Assembly: GCA_021399435.1 (NCBI GenBank)
Contig: JAJTUP010000022.1
Span: 868,001-932,000 of the forward strand
Origin: Diaporthe sp. PMI_573
Taxonomy: Eukaryota; Ascomycota; Sordariomycetes; Diaporthales; Diaporthaceae
DNA length: 64,000 nt
Reading direction: 5' to 3'
Shown: one piece after another, positions 11,900-22,913 of the stretch
Position numbering within the stretch: position 1 is the stretch's first letter
Layout: each line of letters starts with the position of its first letter
Program-made: the position numbers and the translations under genes
The notes under the pieces: generated by a model
What the model was told of the DNA's origin: nothing
What the model saw: the letters and a program-made list of their open reading frames with translations, nothing else
The model's database searches: none

Positions 11900-12622
11900 C
11901 TGCCCCGGTACGCCGGGCTCGGGCCAGCCGGGTCAAACGAGAGCCCGGACAACATCTCGATCCACTCCCGGAAAGTCTATAATATGGGATGTTCGAGACT
12001 TAGGATTCTGCCAGAATTGCATTCGATACCCATGTCTAAAAAAGGGCGTGAGCACAAAGAGCCAGCTCTCGATACCACTGAGACCAAGTTTACCGTAGTC
12101 TTGCGCCAATTGAAGCCGAAACCATTTCGTTGTTAAATAGTAGCTTTCTCCCCGTAGGCAATTGTAGATCTGTGGATGAGGCAACTTTCACCACAATGAC
12201 AGCTATTCAGAAACCCATTTGTTACACATCATTCCATAGTCATTTGATCCAACATAAACACCTCACACTCTCCAAACCTTTTTGCACGCACAGGCCCATC
12301 GCAAGAGCTTCTGTACAGGACCAAGAAAACAGAATCAAAGTCACGAGCTTTGCTCGGGTGTCCTCTACGTGACCACAGCATCCACCTGGGTAGTGTTGAA
12401 TTTGAAATGCCCAATCTCCTGTGGGATGAAGTTGCTATGGAACAAATACCTATAGAATAGCCTCCCCTGGGAATACTTCCTGTGGAAACCCTTCAGTGAG
12501 ACAACTTCCTATCGACTAATCAGACGGAGAACAAGAAAGCTACAGGGGCTCCAGAACGAAGTTTACGTATTTCTGTTGAGAATGTGGCTGTGGTACTGTA
12601 ATAATGTATGTGACTAATGTCT
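11900..12622. other. Intergenic, no gene recognised
   Basis: Short frames only. The right end is the 3' side of the short-chain dehydrogenase gene on the minus strand. Confidence 0.4.
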
Positions 12623-13532
12623 CTACCAAGGCCCAACACCATAAGCCCCGACAACCCTCCCCTCCTCTCCATCCCTCCGGCCTACCACACAGCCAACAAT
12701 GACCTTAGCCCCCTCCTCGGGACCCTGGATCCCCCTAGCCCTCGCAAGCTCCGCCTTCCCCTCGCCCATGAAGTCCGTCGCGTTCGCCCCGGGGTCGGCG
12801 CTCCATACCCTTACCTTGGTCCCAACACCAACCCCCCCCCCAACGTCGACCCTCGACTCCGCGCCGTACCTCTTCCAGTACTCGAGCATAAGCATATTTA
12901 GTGCCGCCTTGCTGACTCTGTACTCGAGCGGGCTCGTCCCCAGCACGGACCTGTAGTATCGCGATTCCGGGTCCGCGGCGCCGATCAGCGACCCTATCGA
13001 GCTGGATACGAACACCAGGCGCGGGTCCGCGGGCGGCCGGCTCAGTAGCAAAAGCGGCAGGAACGCCTCCGTCACCGCCGCGGCGCCCAAACATTGACCT
13101 CGAGGTCCGCCCTCAGCGCCGCGGCCACGCCGCCTGCGTCCTGCGAGAGCGTGCCGGCGTTGTTGACCAGCGCGTCGAGGCGCCCGTACTCGGCCCGGAC
13201 TTTGTCCGCGGCCGCGGCGATCGACACCGGGTCCGTGACGTCCAGTTGGATGGCCTCCACGAAGCCGCCGGCCGAGTTGATGGCGGCCGCGGCCTTCTCG
13301 CCTTTTGCGAGGTTGCGGCTGCCCACCAGGACGTGGTAGGCCTCCCCGTTGGGACCGCGGCGGGATATGGCCAGATTCTTGGCTGCTTCAAAGCCTAGGC
13401 CTTGGTTTGCGCCTGATCGGTCGGGTTGTTGTCGAGTCAGTCCGATATCGACGTAGTCAGAGATCTGTATGCTGTTTTGCATTGTTTCTTACCTGTGATC
13501 AGGCAAATGAGCTTCGTGCTGGGGGCGGCCAT
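12623..13532 (-). CDS. Short-chain dehydrogenase/reductase (SDR), with one frameshift
   Basis: NAD(P)(H)-dependent oxidoreductase of the classical SDR or carbonyl-reductase type; substrate unknown. Exon 1 is 13532-13493, an 80-nt intron follows (13413-13492), and exon 2 is 13412-12623. Splicing restores the Rossmann motif ITGANQGLGF. NNAG follows at 'LDALVNNAGTLS', the active-site Ser region is VFVSSSIGSL, and the YxxxK motif is EYRVSKAALNML. At about 13086-13091 the frame breaks between LEVNV and GAAAVTEAFLPLL. Adding one G to the GGG run would restore continuity, and exon lengths total one base short of a codon multiple. Corrected length is about 276 aa, normal for the family. A Gly/Val-rich insert (VDVGGGVGVG) lies before the cofactor-side SADPGANATDF. 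The break is either a recent null mutation or a homopolymer error. Confidence 0.8.
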
Positions 13533-14446
13533 GGTTGACGTCGAAATTCAATGTGCATGAGGTTGAGATGCCGGACTGGAAATATTGGCTGTAGGTGGCA
13601 GGAAATCACCTTCATAAATTGAAACCGACGAGTCTATAGTAAATGTATAAAAGCCTTGTCCGTACTTATACACCAGGAGGTAGGCGGACTTTAGCACACT
13701 AATCGCCGGCCATCAGCACCCCCATGGGTATCCACACGAGGATCCTAAGCTAGAGTAGGATTGGTATACTCACAGTATAGTGCTGGATATTTTTGGGCTT
13801 CCTGTTCCATCATCGGCTTTAAGAATTGGCATGAGGCAGGCTCTAGCGACTCTTGAGTAGCGCATTGGTATCTCCGAATCCGCTCCTAGATCTGTGATAA
13901 TGCAGTCCTGCAGTGGTGTATGGCTGTCTGGGGGGGGGGGGGACCTTGTGGAAGGAGGTAAAGCTTTCGACTGATCCGTAGCCTGGCGGTATTGCGACGC
14001 GTGGCACAAACATGAATCTTGAACAGCATTTTATTTGTTCCGTCCAGCACGAGCCTTCCTAGGCGGCACACACACCTATCTACGGCTGGCATGTGTTGTG
14101 GTCAGATAACAGGTGCTATTCATGAGTTACTTATTTACAACAGATAAAAACATGTCGTGATAATGCATCCTTTCCCAGCTTACTACACCTGGAAGTGCTC
14201 AAAGTGTAGAAAATCGAATCGAAGACACCAGCACTCTAATTGGTCTTGGTTCACACATTCCCCCATGTTGGTCACTACTAGTAGGGTTGCCATAGCACTG
14301 CAGATTGGATTGTACCTACAATGCAAAAGTCAGACGAGCAGCGTACTCCACCTTGGCTTCACTGCCCACTATGACCATACCTTCGCTTGCCTTCCTCGGG
14401 ATATCTTCGCGCATCCACATCTACCTCACTCAGCCTTGGCAGTCAG
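13533..14446. other. Intergenic with G13 homopolymer
   Basis: No coding signal. It contains a run of 13 G at 13930-13942. The left part should hold the promoter of the SDR gene on the minus strand. Confidence 0.45.
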
Positions 14447-16420
14447 TCATCTCAGCGAACTATTCGGCTGGTGCTTGTTTTTAGAACGCTTGGAGCGAGT
14501 GGATTGAGCCGGTGGTTGATCTCCCACGGCCTCGCTCCCAGGGACTTCACGGCGCTTGCCAGCTGGTTGCCGAGGCCGCAAGGCATCGCTCTGGACGGGC
14601 TCGGTCGCCGGCCTCGGCTGCTCAATATTGGATTGTGCAGAGTCGTCGACATTGAGCCCGATCCCAAAGTTCTCAGACAGGCTCGCGTTGGGGTCAGGTC
14701 CGGCTGTCTGTCTCGGAGTCGTGGGTGTGGGTGTGGGTGAATCATGCTCCGCGCCGGCCTCGGTTCTGGAACGGCTTTGTTCGCTCAATCTGTGCATCTC
14801 TATAATGTTCTGACAGTGTTGATACACTCCCCCCTGGCTGGGACCGTGACTAGAACTCTGTGCTGTTGTCCGTGACGCCTGAGACGGCGCCGATGTGCTC
14901 TGCTCAGTATTGCCTTGGCCAGCATAGTCATTGTTCGACTTTCCCCTTTTCTGACGACCAGGCGGTTTTTGATTGTGAGAGTAGTAGTGTTCTGATCGAT
15001 ACTCTTCCTTGGATGCGAATTTGTTGACGACATCCTTTGCCGCATTTTTCAGAAGCCCAAGAAGTGTCCCAGCCCCGTACTTAATCATGATTGTTTCTAG
15101 CGCAGCTGAGACTTTCTCGTAGGTGAATTCATCGGTATTTGCTTTGAAGTAGACGTCGTATTCGAATTGTAGTGGATAGCCGGGAAGTATAGGAAACTGA
15201 GGGTCTGAGAAGTCCTCGTGGGACGGGTCTTCTCTGCGGAAATCTCTGGCTAAACAAGCCCGGTGAATTCGGATGATGATTCCCTCGGTCGTCGACACGG
15301 CGGTGAAAACTCGAACTTTCTCAAAAAAACCCGCCAAATGCTCTGGGCCGGCTTCGTTGAAGAACTCGTACATGTTATGCAGAGACTGGCTGGCACTATT
15401 TAGTGCCTGATACTGGGAGACTGGATCAAGTATAGTCTTCCATGTGTTCTTTGACTCGATCATGAAGAAGTGGAAGGCACGACGTTTATGGGCGTTGGAT
15501 TTCCCCTCGTAACATACGACGTTCCGCAGCGGTCCCGGAAGACGTGCGAGACTCCCGCGGCCCATCAAAGCGGTCGTGCGAAATGCGATGGCGACGTCGG
15601 GTCTTGCCTGCGGGAGATGCTTGCCTTCCGATTCTCGGAGTGCTCGTGTGGGCATCGGCGAGCAAGTCCATGGCCTCTCGACTGCGAAGTCCAGAACCCC
15701 ATCTTCGCCATAAATCAAGCGATGTCGATTCACCATCGACATCATCACGGTTCGCTGGAAGACGAACTCTTGGGGATCGGCTCTGCACTTCTGCAAGTCA
15801 TCATACCATTTCTTGTTCTCGTTTGTCTCGTTCTCTGAAATCGTTTGAGTTTGCAACAACGGGATTTCTCCCCGATAAGGGTCAGGTGTCGAATCCCAAT
15901 TCACGTTCCGACTCTCAAGGCCGTCTTGTTGGTCTGGCTCAGACGTGAGCCGACCTGCTGTAGGCCCCATGGATGGATCCGCCAGCACCTGTCGGATGAC
16001 TTCCAGAGTCGACTCGCTAAGAGGAGGTAAATAGCCAGTGCGTTTGTAATAAGAGCTCAGAGTCTCCGAGTAAGACGAAGCAGATTGAGGTGTTAAAGAA
16101 CGCCGTGGGAGGCGTCCTATCACAAGATCTGGATCCGCGTCAGGAATGGCCGTGGGAGGATCGACAATTGAGTCGCTGTCCAACGAATTCTGCACCTGAT
16201 CCTCTGCGGCCGATATTGATCTCGCTGGCTTTGTGGTCGTCGCGTCCCGGGAGTCTTGGTTGTCTTCTCTCGCTGCCGATACAGGTCCTCCGAGAGCAGA
16301 TTTACGACTTTTCGCTCTCTTTTTTCGGTTTTGCTTCTCGAACTTCTCCAGGTCCTTTCCACCGAACTCGAGGGCTGCTTTAGCTCTTGTATGACGAGCT
16401 ACGGGTCTTCTCAGGGCCAC
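14447..16420 (-). CDS. DUF7924-like protein, possible PD-(D/E)XK nuclease fold
   Basis: A single uninterrupted 657-aa frame starting at the ATG at 16420. The N-terminus (about residues 15-60) is strongly basic, with KKRAKSRK, and may be a nuclear signal. A conserved-looking core spans about residues 205-480. It includes WTCSPMPTRALRESEG, RPDVAIAF (Asp275) and, after a short spacer, FHFFMIESKNTW (Glu322-x-Lys324), then SQYQALNSASQSLHNMYEF. Asp followed by Glu-x-Lys is the arrangement of PD-(D/E)XK nucleases. I recall it as typical of fungal DUF7924-type proteins, but the fold assignment is inference. The C-terminal 180 residues are Ser/Thr/Pro/Gln-rich, low complexity and basic at the very end. 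No intron was needed, unlike most genes here. Function is unknown; related proteins tend to vary between strains. Confidence 0.7.
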   Translation of the reverse strand: MALRRPVARHTRAKAALEFGGKDLEKFEKQNRKKRAKSRKSALGGPVSAAREDNQDSRDATTTKPARSISAAEDQVQNSLDSDSIVDPPTAIPDADPDLVIGRLPRRSLTPQSASSYSETLSSYYKRTGYLPPLSESTLEVIRQVLADPSMGPTAGRLTSEPDQQDGLESRNVNWDSTPDPYRGEIPLLQTQTISENETNENKKWYDDLQKCRADPQEFVFQRTVMMSMVNRHRLIYGEDGVLDFAVERPWTCSPMPTRALRESEGKHLPQARPDVAIAFRTTALMGRGSLARLPGPLRNVVCYEGKSNAHKRRAFHFFMIESKNTWKTILDPVSQYQALNSASQSLHNMYEFFNEAGPEHLAGFFEKVRVFTAVSTTEGIIIRIHRACLARDFRREDPSHEDFSDPQFPILPGYPLQFEYDVYFKANTDEFTYEKVSAALETIMIKYGAGTLLGLLKNAAKDVVNKFASKEEYRSEHYYSHNQKPPGRQKRGKSNNDYAGQGNTEQSTSAPSQASRTTAQSSSHGPSQGGVYQHCQNIIEMHRLSEQSRSRTEAGAEHDSPTPTPTTPRQTAGPDPNASLSENFGIGLNVDDSAQSNIEQPRPATEPVQSDALRPRQPAGKRREVPGSEAVGDQPPAQSTRSKRSKNKHQPNSSLR

Positions 16421-17475
16421 GCCGACTCAAGTCAGAAGTTGGAACTGATATCCAAATGATCCACGGGCAAGGCAAACAACTCACCCGCTATTCCGTCGTC
16501 GCATCCTGGCCAGGAAGAAAAGGTGAGAGAGGAGGCTAGGTTGGTCACTGGCCCACTCTGAAGGGGGAGGGAACAATGAGGAGATCACCAGCCCACCTGG
16601 AACCGTCGGTGTTGGAGTCGTCCTATGAGGTGGCTCGGCGCACGCGGGGGTCCAGTCCCACCCTGAGAACACACCGGCTGCAGTGTTTCCACACCATCAC
16701 AGGATAAGGACCAACAGTTGCAGTGTTTCCACACCCTCATAGGATGAGAACCAACAATTGGCCCTGTGCTGCAAGCCGTCATGTTTTCACCCACCTACGA
16801 TGACCTCCGAGCTCACCGCAGCGATCCTTGGCGATGCGGGACTCGTTCTCAAACGAGAGGAATGCCCGGGTTGCAAGACGGGGCCGCTACGACATGGGAA
16901 TTCATCCCCAAAGGGTTGCCTCCTTGGGCCATAGATTCGGAGCTTCGTATGTACGGCTCCAGCACGGACAAGATCACTGAAATAGGCGCACGCGAACATT
17001 TCCGAACAGAAAGGCTATCAAGTTGTTCAGACAAGTCGATTCCGTCCGACTGGTCACACACTTCTATATTTCCTTGCGACATGCAGCAGTCGCACCGATG
17101 CAAATTCCCACACGCCAGCGATCCATCGCTCATGCATGCACGCGCAGAAGGCGCAAGGAGAAAAACAAAGCAAAAGGGGGTATTTCCATGACAGGTCCCA
17201 GTCCCAAGTCCCTCCCACCCAACAAAGCAAATGAACAAAAACAATTTGCCCGAGGATAAGTTCTCCCGAGGCAAAATCAAGTGGTATCTTCGAGGCCGTG
17301 ACACATCTGACCGTGCTCGGTGGATGACGCTCAACACCTTCCCGCTCAAAAACAAAACACCCTTTTGTCCATGAGAAGCATTTCGCACCGAAAACAAAGG
17401 TCCTTCCTGATGCCTTTCCCGAGTGAGTCCTCGCCGGCCCATCCCCCGTTTCCAGTCACATAATCCATGCGGCCC
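16421..17475. other. Intergenic, upstream of DUF7924-like gene
   Basis: No convincing gene. Reading frames on both strands overlap and lack protein-like features. It contains a 2 x 40 bp direct repeat (16679-16758). Confidence 0.45.
16679..16758 (+). repeat. Tandem duplication, 2 x 40 bp
   Basis: Units 16679-16718 and 16719-16758 both begin TGCAGTGTTTCCACACC and end with ACCAACA plus two bases. They differ at about five positions. The repeat lies about 260 bp upstream of the DUF7924-like ATG, so it may be part of that promoter. Confidence 0.85.
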
Positions 17476-20127
17476 TCACGTGGGCTTCCTGAATAGCCTT
17501 TTTGTTCCGCCTACTCTGCCCAATTCGCCAAATTTCCCGCTCCCGTGGCCCTGGTCTCTCGGTGGGGCAGCCGAGCCACCACTAACGGCTCGCACCTTCT
17601 CCTTGATACTTTCGACCCAGTCCAGGCTCTCCTGGGGCATGTCCTTCCTCATGCTCCTAGGCCCCGCCATGCCAAGCGAGCTGTCCTCCCCGTCCCAGCT
17701 AAGACGCGAGCTCGATCGTGAGCGGCCGGTGCTGCCTGAGCCGGAGGATGGCGGCTCCGAGGCCCGTTGGCCGCCATAGGCAAGGGGAGTTGCAGGCAGT
17801 CTTGGGCCCAAGAGGTCTTCTCCCCCGCTGGGCTGTCGCTTCTTTTTGACATAGATAGGGCTGGTCGAGTCTAGGGCGGAGCCTGGGCGGCTAGGCGGGC
17901 TGGGGCGGACAGAGGGGCTGGCGGATGGTCGTCGAGTGCCGAGTGCGCTGGAGGATCGGGGAATGTCCCTCACCTCCACCTTGCTTTCACTCCCTCGGTG
18001 TGATCGTCGGCCATGGTGGATAGCATATTCTTTGAGGTATTCTCCAAGGTCAGCCCAGCCGCCGCCTACACGAACCATGACTCTTTCACCATTTTCGCCG
18101 ACGCAGCGTATGAAAAGCTTGATCGGAGCCTCTCCATTTGCTCGAGACAGATGGTATAGTTTAATGTCTTGGTTCCCCCGCTGATGTCGTGGTCGAGGAG
18201 CCGGGGCAAGCATGAATGATGGTGTGCTGGCCCGCGACGACATACTGGCCCGGGAGGACATGCTTGATTTGCTGCGGACAGTCCTGTCTGCCGTCGGTCT
18301 CGGCTTGGAGTACGGCAGCTGTAGATCCGGGGGGTTGAGATGGTTGACCGTGGGGCGCGAGCCAAGCTGAATTTTGGCTGGGATATTCTCCAAGATCTGG
18401 CTGATCTGCTTACGCATATGATCATCCTCGCCGTTCGCCTGGCTCAGCACAATAGGACTCCCGAGCTCCTCTGCGTTGCTGTTGAAGGATGAACCCAGCG
18501 AGTTGTCCTCTGAGCTCTCGTCCTCGGGATACTCGAGGACTGGCGGCATGTCTCCCACCGGCATCGACGTCGATCTTGTTTCCCTGGGAGGAGTATGTGG
18601 AGAAGCACGGCTACCATTCGCTGGCAGTAGGTCTGGAGTCATTGATGGGTCTCTAGGCTGTGCGCGAACGACAGTCGAAGCGTCTGATACGGCAGTACCC
18701 GGCCGATGGTTCTCATCGGAGCCAGGCGCACGAGCGCCATTGTCCAATGACAGGTGATCAGCGTCAAGGTCGTCAAAGGCCAATGCGGACTCATCAGCAG
18801 CGGGACTGGCGGTGCTTCGCGTCGAGCCTCGGACGTTTGTGATGGAAATGACTGGGGACCTGCTTGAGTCATCAGAGGGTTCCACGCTGGGCCTTGGCTG
18901 ATCAGCGTCGTCGATGTCATCGTTTTCGAAGCTCTGAGACCTCGACCCATCGGGATGGTCAACGCGGATAATCGGCCCTGGCGTAGCGGGCTCCTCGGCC
19001 TCGGTGGCTGTTGGACCCCTTCCAGTTCCAGCTGATTTTGCCTCCTTCTGCAAAGCTGCAGCCTGCTCGTCTCGAAGCCGTTTCTCATACGCCGCGGTCC
19101 ATTCCGCACATTCGCGCTCGACAACCTCCATGCGGTCAAGCCACTCGTCCGGCAGGGTGTCATCCCGGCCCTCGAGGTTGTCGAGCATGTAGTCGAGTGC
19201 GCGCGCGGCTGCTGAGACTTTCTTTTCTAGTAACAGCTTCGTAACTTCGTAGTCGTGTTGTGACGGCGTCTTCTCCTCAAAGTTCTGCTCCGGCTGTGGT
19301 CCCTGCGCCTGGGCTTTCGACCCCTGCTCAATGTTGGCCCAGGCTGACTTGAGCGCAGCCTCAGCATCTGCAAGAGAAGACGTCCACAGAGGTACACGTC
19401 GAAGAACCGTCAAGCGGGTGCTCCACGCGTTCATAAGTCTTAAAAGCCTGGAAAGATTAGGCAATGCCTGCACAACCGTTGCGGTGATCACGGCCGTCAG
19501 GTCATCCATTTTCACATAGGAGGAAAGTGAGGACATTCCAAAGTGGCGGTCGAAGGTAGGGCTTGCTGGAGTCCCTGGTCTCGAGAGAGGCATGATATGG
19601 TTGTGCAGCACATGTCGCTTGATGTCCTCAATTTCGAGCTTGTCGAGCTCTTGCTGTATCTGTGCAATGCGCGTTTCGTACCGCGCTATTTCTGACTCCA
19701 GCAGGCTCCCGTTGTAAAGCTGCTTGGGCGTCGCAGCATCGTCCTCGGGCGCGGGCTCGACAGTCGAGCCGGCTCTGCCGCGCGACTGAAGCTCGCCCCG
19801 AGTGGAACTCGGCGCCTGGAAGCCGAGGCCCCCCTCTGTGGGCCAGGGCCAGTCTCGTAGCTCATCAAGCCATTCGTAAATATTTTTTGACGCGACGGCG
19901 GCCCGCAGGGCAAAGCTCTGTTCACCGGGTGTCGCGGCGTCCATGCATGCCTTGAGCGGGCCGCTAGGCGCACGAAAAGTGTCGATCGCGTTCATTGGGG
20001 AAAGGCGGGTTATAAAGTCGTCGGAATGTTGGCGCTGGTGCTTGGGAGACTGAGGTGTCGGGTGATACTGTCGACTCGACGGCAGCAGGCGGGCCCCCAG
20101 CGGAGGAAATATCGAAGGTTCGGTCAT
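17476..20127 (-). CDS. KAR9-like cortical protein with GAS2/GAR domain
   Basis: A single 883-aa frame from the ATG at 20127. The N-terminal half (about residues 55-330) is helical and Leu-rich. It includes ACMDAATPGEQSFALRAAVA, NIYEWLDELRDWPWP, a coiled-coil stretch IARYETRIAQIQQELDKLEI and several charged helices. I associate this arrangement with fungal KAR9-type proteins, which link microtubule plus ends to the cortex and orient spindles. A long Ser/Pro-rich disordered middle follows. At about residues 650-700 lies a short domain, LFIRCVGENGERVMVRVGGG then WADLGEYLKEYAIHHGRR, which fits the GAS2/GAR microtubule-binding domain. The tail is Ser/Arg/Pro-rich. GAR assignment is fairly confident; KAR9 assignment is moderate. 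A plausible role is nuclear positioning and microtubule guidance in hyphae. Confidence 0.75.
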   Translation of the reverse strand: MTEPSIFPPLGARLLPSSRQYHPTPQSPKHQRQHSDDFITRLSPMNAIDTFRAPSGPLKACMDAATPGEQSFALRAAVASKNIYEWLDELRDWPWPTEGGLGFQAPSSTRGELQSRGRAGSTVEPAPEDDAATPKQLYNGSLLESEIARYETRIAQIQQELDKLEIEDIKRHVLHNHIMPLSRPGTPASPTFDRHFGMSSLSSYVKMDDLTAVITATVVQALPNLSRLLRLMNAWSTRLTVLRRVPLWTSSLADAEAALKSAWANIEQGSKAQAQGPQPEQNFEEKTPSQHDYEVTKLLLEKKVSAAARALDYMLDNLEGRDDTLPDEWLDRMEVVERECAEWTAAYEKRLRDEQAAALQKEAKSAGTGRGPTATEAEEPATPGPIIRVDHPDGSRSQSFENDDIDDADQPRPSVEPSDDSSRSPVISITNVRGSTRSTASPAADESALAFDDLDADHLSLDNGARAPGSDENHRPGTAVSDASTVVRAQPRDPSMTPDLLPANGSRASPHTPPRETRSTSMPVGDMPPVLEYPEDESSEDNSLGSSFNSNAEELGSPIVLSQANGEDDHMRKQISQILENIPAKIQLGSRPTVNHLNPPDLQLPYSKPRPTADRTVRSKSSMSSRASMSSRASTPSFMLAPAPRPRHQRGNQDIKLYHLSRANGEAPIKLFIRCVGENGERVMVRVGGGWADLGEYLKEYAIHHGRRSHRGSESKVEVRDIPRSSSALGTRRPSASPSVRPSPPSRPGSALDSTSPIYVKKKRQPSGGEDLLGPRLPATPLAYGGQRASEPPSSGSGSTGRSRSSSRLSWDGEDSSLGMAGPRSMRKDMPQESLDWVESIKEKVRAVSGGSAAPPRDQGHGSGKFGELGRVGGTKRLFRKPT

Positions 20128-22913
20128 GTTTGCGGTCTCGTCAGAGAGAGTAGTAAATGGTGTGGTCGTTGGAGCGGTCGGTCACAGGAGACATGGCCCT
20201 GTGTTTGGTGTTCCAGCTTTTATGACCCGGTAAATAAAGGATTGACAGCGAATGGCCTAGTAAAGCCCATAGTTGAAGCTCAAAGGAGCGTTTGAGAGAA
20301 GCCGGTGGAACAGGTGAGCTGAAGGGCCGTTTCCTGTCCCAGCTGCTGTCAGACTGTGTCACTCGGTCTGGAGTGGATGTTGTAAAGGCGGGTGGTGGAT
20401 GGCGCGCAGAGGATGACAGAAAGATGACCGGGCGGCTCGGGGGCCAGGGGCGAGACCGACGGCGGAGACGGGCGGACAGGCACAGGAGCTGGCTGCGGCC
20501 ACACGGAGCAAAGCACGGCGTCTGTCGGTTCGTTGTACAGCGGGGCAAGATGAGGGTTCGGCGGCGGTGGTTGATAGGGTCGTGAGGCACGAGAGGCCGC
20601 AGGGTCTGGAAGCCGGATGCAGGGGGATGGGCCAGAGTCGGTACAGAGAGGGGCGTGTGGATGTTGGACGTAATTCTATGCAGTACGATGCGATGCGATG
20701 CGATGCGATGAGGTGCAGGTGCAGGTGCAGGTGCAATCAGTGCAAGGAGTCGGTGGTGAACTGGCTTGCTTTGGGGGCCTTGGGCGTGCTGTTTGTGAAA
20801 AGAAGGTGGTCCGGTCCAAGAGAGATGATGGCAAGGAGGTCGAGAGATGAGGTGCTCTGCGTGACGAACAGTTCCCCAGGCAGGAGAAGGAAGTGGGGGC
20901 TGGTAGGAGGTCTGGATGTGAGACACGGGCGCAGATCAGAAACGAGCGGCTACCATATGTGAGGTGTGTTGTAAGACAAGACACGCGAGAGAGTAGAAGG
21001 AGCGAACCACAGCGATAGGGTGAGAGACAGACACGCAGGTCAAAGAGAGACAAGACAGAGAGGGCTGAGGTTGGCGATGTGCAAGATGATTCGACGATGC
21101 GACCTTTGCACCCATCCCGGTCGAATTATGCAAGCCCACGCCGGTTACTCCCTCCCCCCTGGCCCAAGCCCGCAGGACCGCCAGCTGCCAGCACAAAGCA
21201 AACAAGCAAGCAAAGCTCCAGAAAGAGCAGGGCAGGCAGGGCGGGCAGGGCAGCGGCAGGGCAGGGCAGAGCTGGGCAGGGAAGGTCAGGTCCAGAAGTC
21301 GCGAGACGGGGTGGCATTCTGGAACGGGTAAGCTCCAGCAGCAGGGGGAGGGCGTCGGGCAGGGATGGCACGTGTCACCATTGCAACCTCGCGACCTGGA
21401 CGCGGGTCCACCTGGCAGCCCTGGCAGACCTGGGTGGCTCGCCTCAGTGCGGTTTATTGAATGAGTGGGCCACAGTGGGAGATTTGAATGGACCCTGAAA
21501 TGGTAGTCGTTATTAAAAATAAGTCCGCCCTGCCGAGGTGACCGACACCACGCGCAATCTGCGCACAAACAATTGTGTATCTTGCACAAGCATCCACCAG
21601 GCCTGATGACACCATGCATCGGGTGGAGGCAAGGAGGCTGGCTCATGTCACCGTGACGCTGCTCGGTGGCTCGGTCGACCTTTACTATTCATGCAAGACA
21701 CACTGTGGTACGGAGTATAGTGCAGCATGGGCCGTGCACACGTCGCCTGGTCGAGTGAGAAGGCCGGCAAAGTAAACCATGAGTGGGTACCGCCCCGCGG
21801 GTACCTTGGCTCGCCACGCCTGCTCATCAGGCACCGTACCTGAAGCAGTGGGGAGCGCCGGCACGAGACCAGAGGTAGTGTAAATTGGAGAGGCGGTCGG
21901 GTGGGCCAGCACGGTCAAACGCTGTCATGAACAAGAGGGTAAGGGAAAAAAAGGGAACCCACTTGTTCCAAAACACGCCCTCCCGGACCCAATTAGCAAC
22001 AAAACCACACGAGAGAACACGAGCACAAGGGAGACAAGAGAGGAAATAGGGAGGGAGCCCCCGCCGGTGCGCACCCACCCAACCCGGATCGTCGACTCGC
22101 TATCAAGCGAACCACCACTACAGGACAGGACCCCAAGAACCCCACAGGCCAATGTCATGGGCGTGGCTTTTCCGATCCGATCGAGACCCACTTTCATGGG
22201 AGGCCGTTTCGGAACGCATCGCTGTGCCGGTCCCTGACCGTTTCCAACAGTCATGTTGAACGTCTGCATTTAAATCACACACACAAAACTTTTGGTCCGG
22301 ACGGGTGTGGTCTGATATGACTAAAGGTGTCTCTGTTTTGTTTCTTGGTTGAGCCAAGTCATTCATGAGCCCTACCAACATCCGCCGGATGCGCTCGCGC
22401 ACAGCTGTCTTTGCTGGGTATTTCCCTTTTCCCCAGGTTATCCCCGTGATATCCTCCTAGTCTATAGTTCCAAAATATATATGGCCCCTGTCGTATAGCA
22501 GTCATGCTGCTGGGGACAAGGCCGGTCTCATGTAAATAACGTATAACTTCTGTCTCATGCTGTCACCCGCCCTCCAGCTCAGGGGAACATTGACCTCAAC
22601 GGCGTATGCAGGGTTTCACTCATCTCTGTTGAAGATATTGCTATTGGCCCAAAGCGCGTATCTCCCCTGCAACAACTTAAAACAGCTTCGCGCGTGAACT
22701 GTCCTCAAGGCTGAGCTGGCCTGGGCTGTCTTGCTTCCTTCCACCTCTGTCACGAGATCGTGACTGCCGTGGACCGTGCACACAGCAGGTCTTCATCACT
22801 AGCGACAAGCTGAGAGTGCTGTCTTGGTGAAGACTTGGGGCGTGGACGGTCCGAGTCGGCGCCCGGCCCGTTGGGCGCCGTAGCATTGTCGTCAACAAGG
22901 CGATAGGTCCCGT
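20128..22913. other. Intergenic 2.8 kb with simple repeats, upstream of KAR9-like gene
   Basis: No gene recognised despite several long overlapping frames, which reflect low stop frequency in GC-rich DNA. It probably holds the long 5' leader and promoter of the KAR9-like gene on the minus strand and the 3' UTR of the regulator gene. Simple repeats lie at 20686-20734 and a GGGCA-rich stretch at about 21230-21290. Confidence 0.45.
20686..20734 (+). repeat. Microsatellites (CGATG)5 and (AGGTGC)4
   Basis: Five perfect CGATG units (20686-20710) are followed directly by four AGGTGC units. The tract is about 560-610 bp upstream of the KAR9-like ATG. Confidence 0.85.

Noticed and set aside
20141..20926. 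261-codon minus-strand frame upstream of the KAR9-like gene
   Set aside because: Low-complexity His/Pro/Ser/Arg translation of GC-rich simple-repeat DNA; long opposite-strand frames overlap it. More likely leader sequence.
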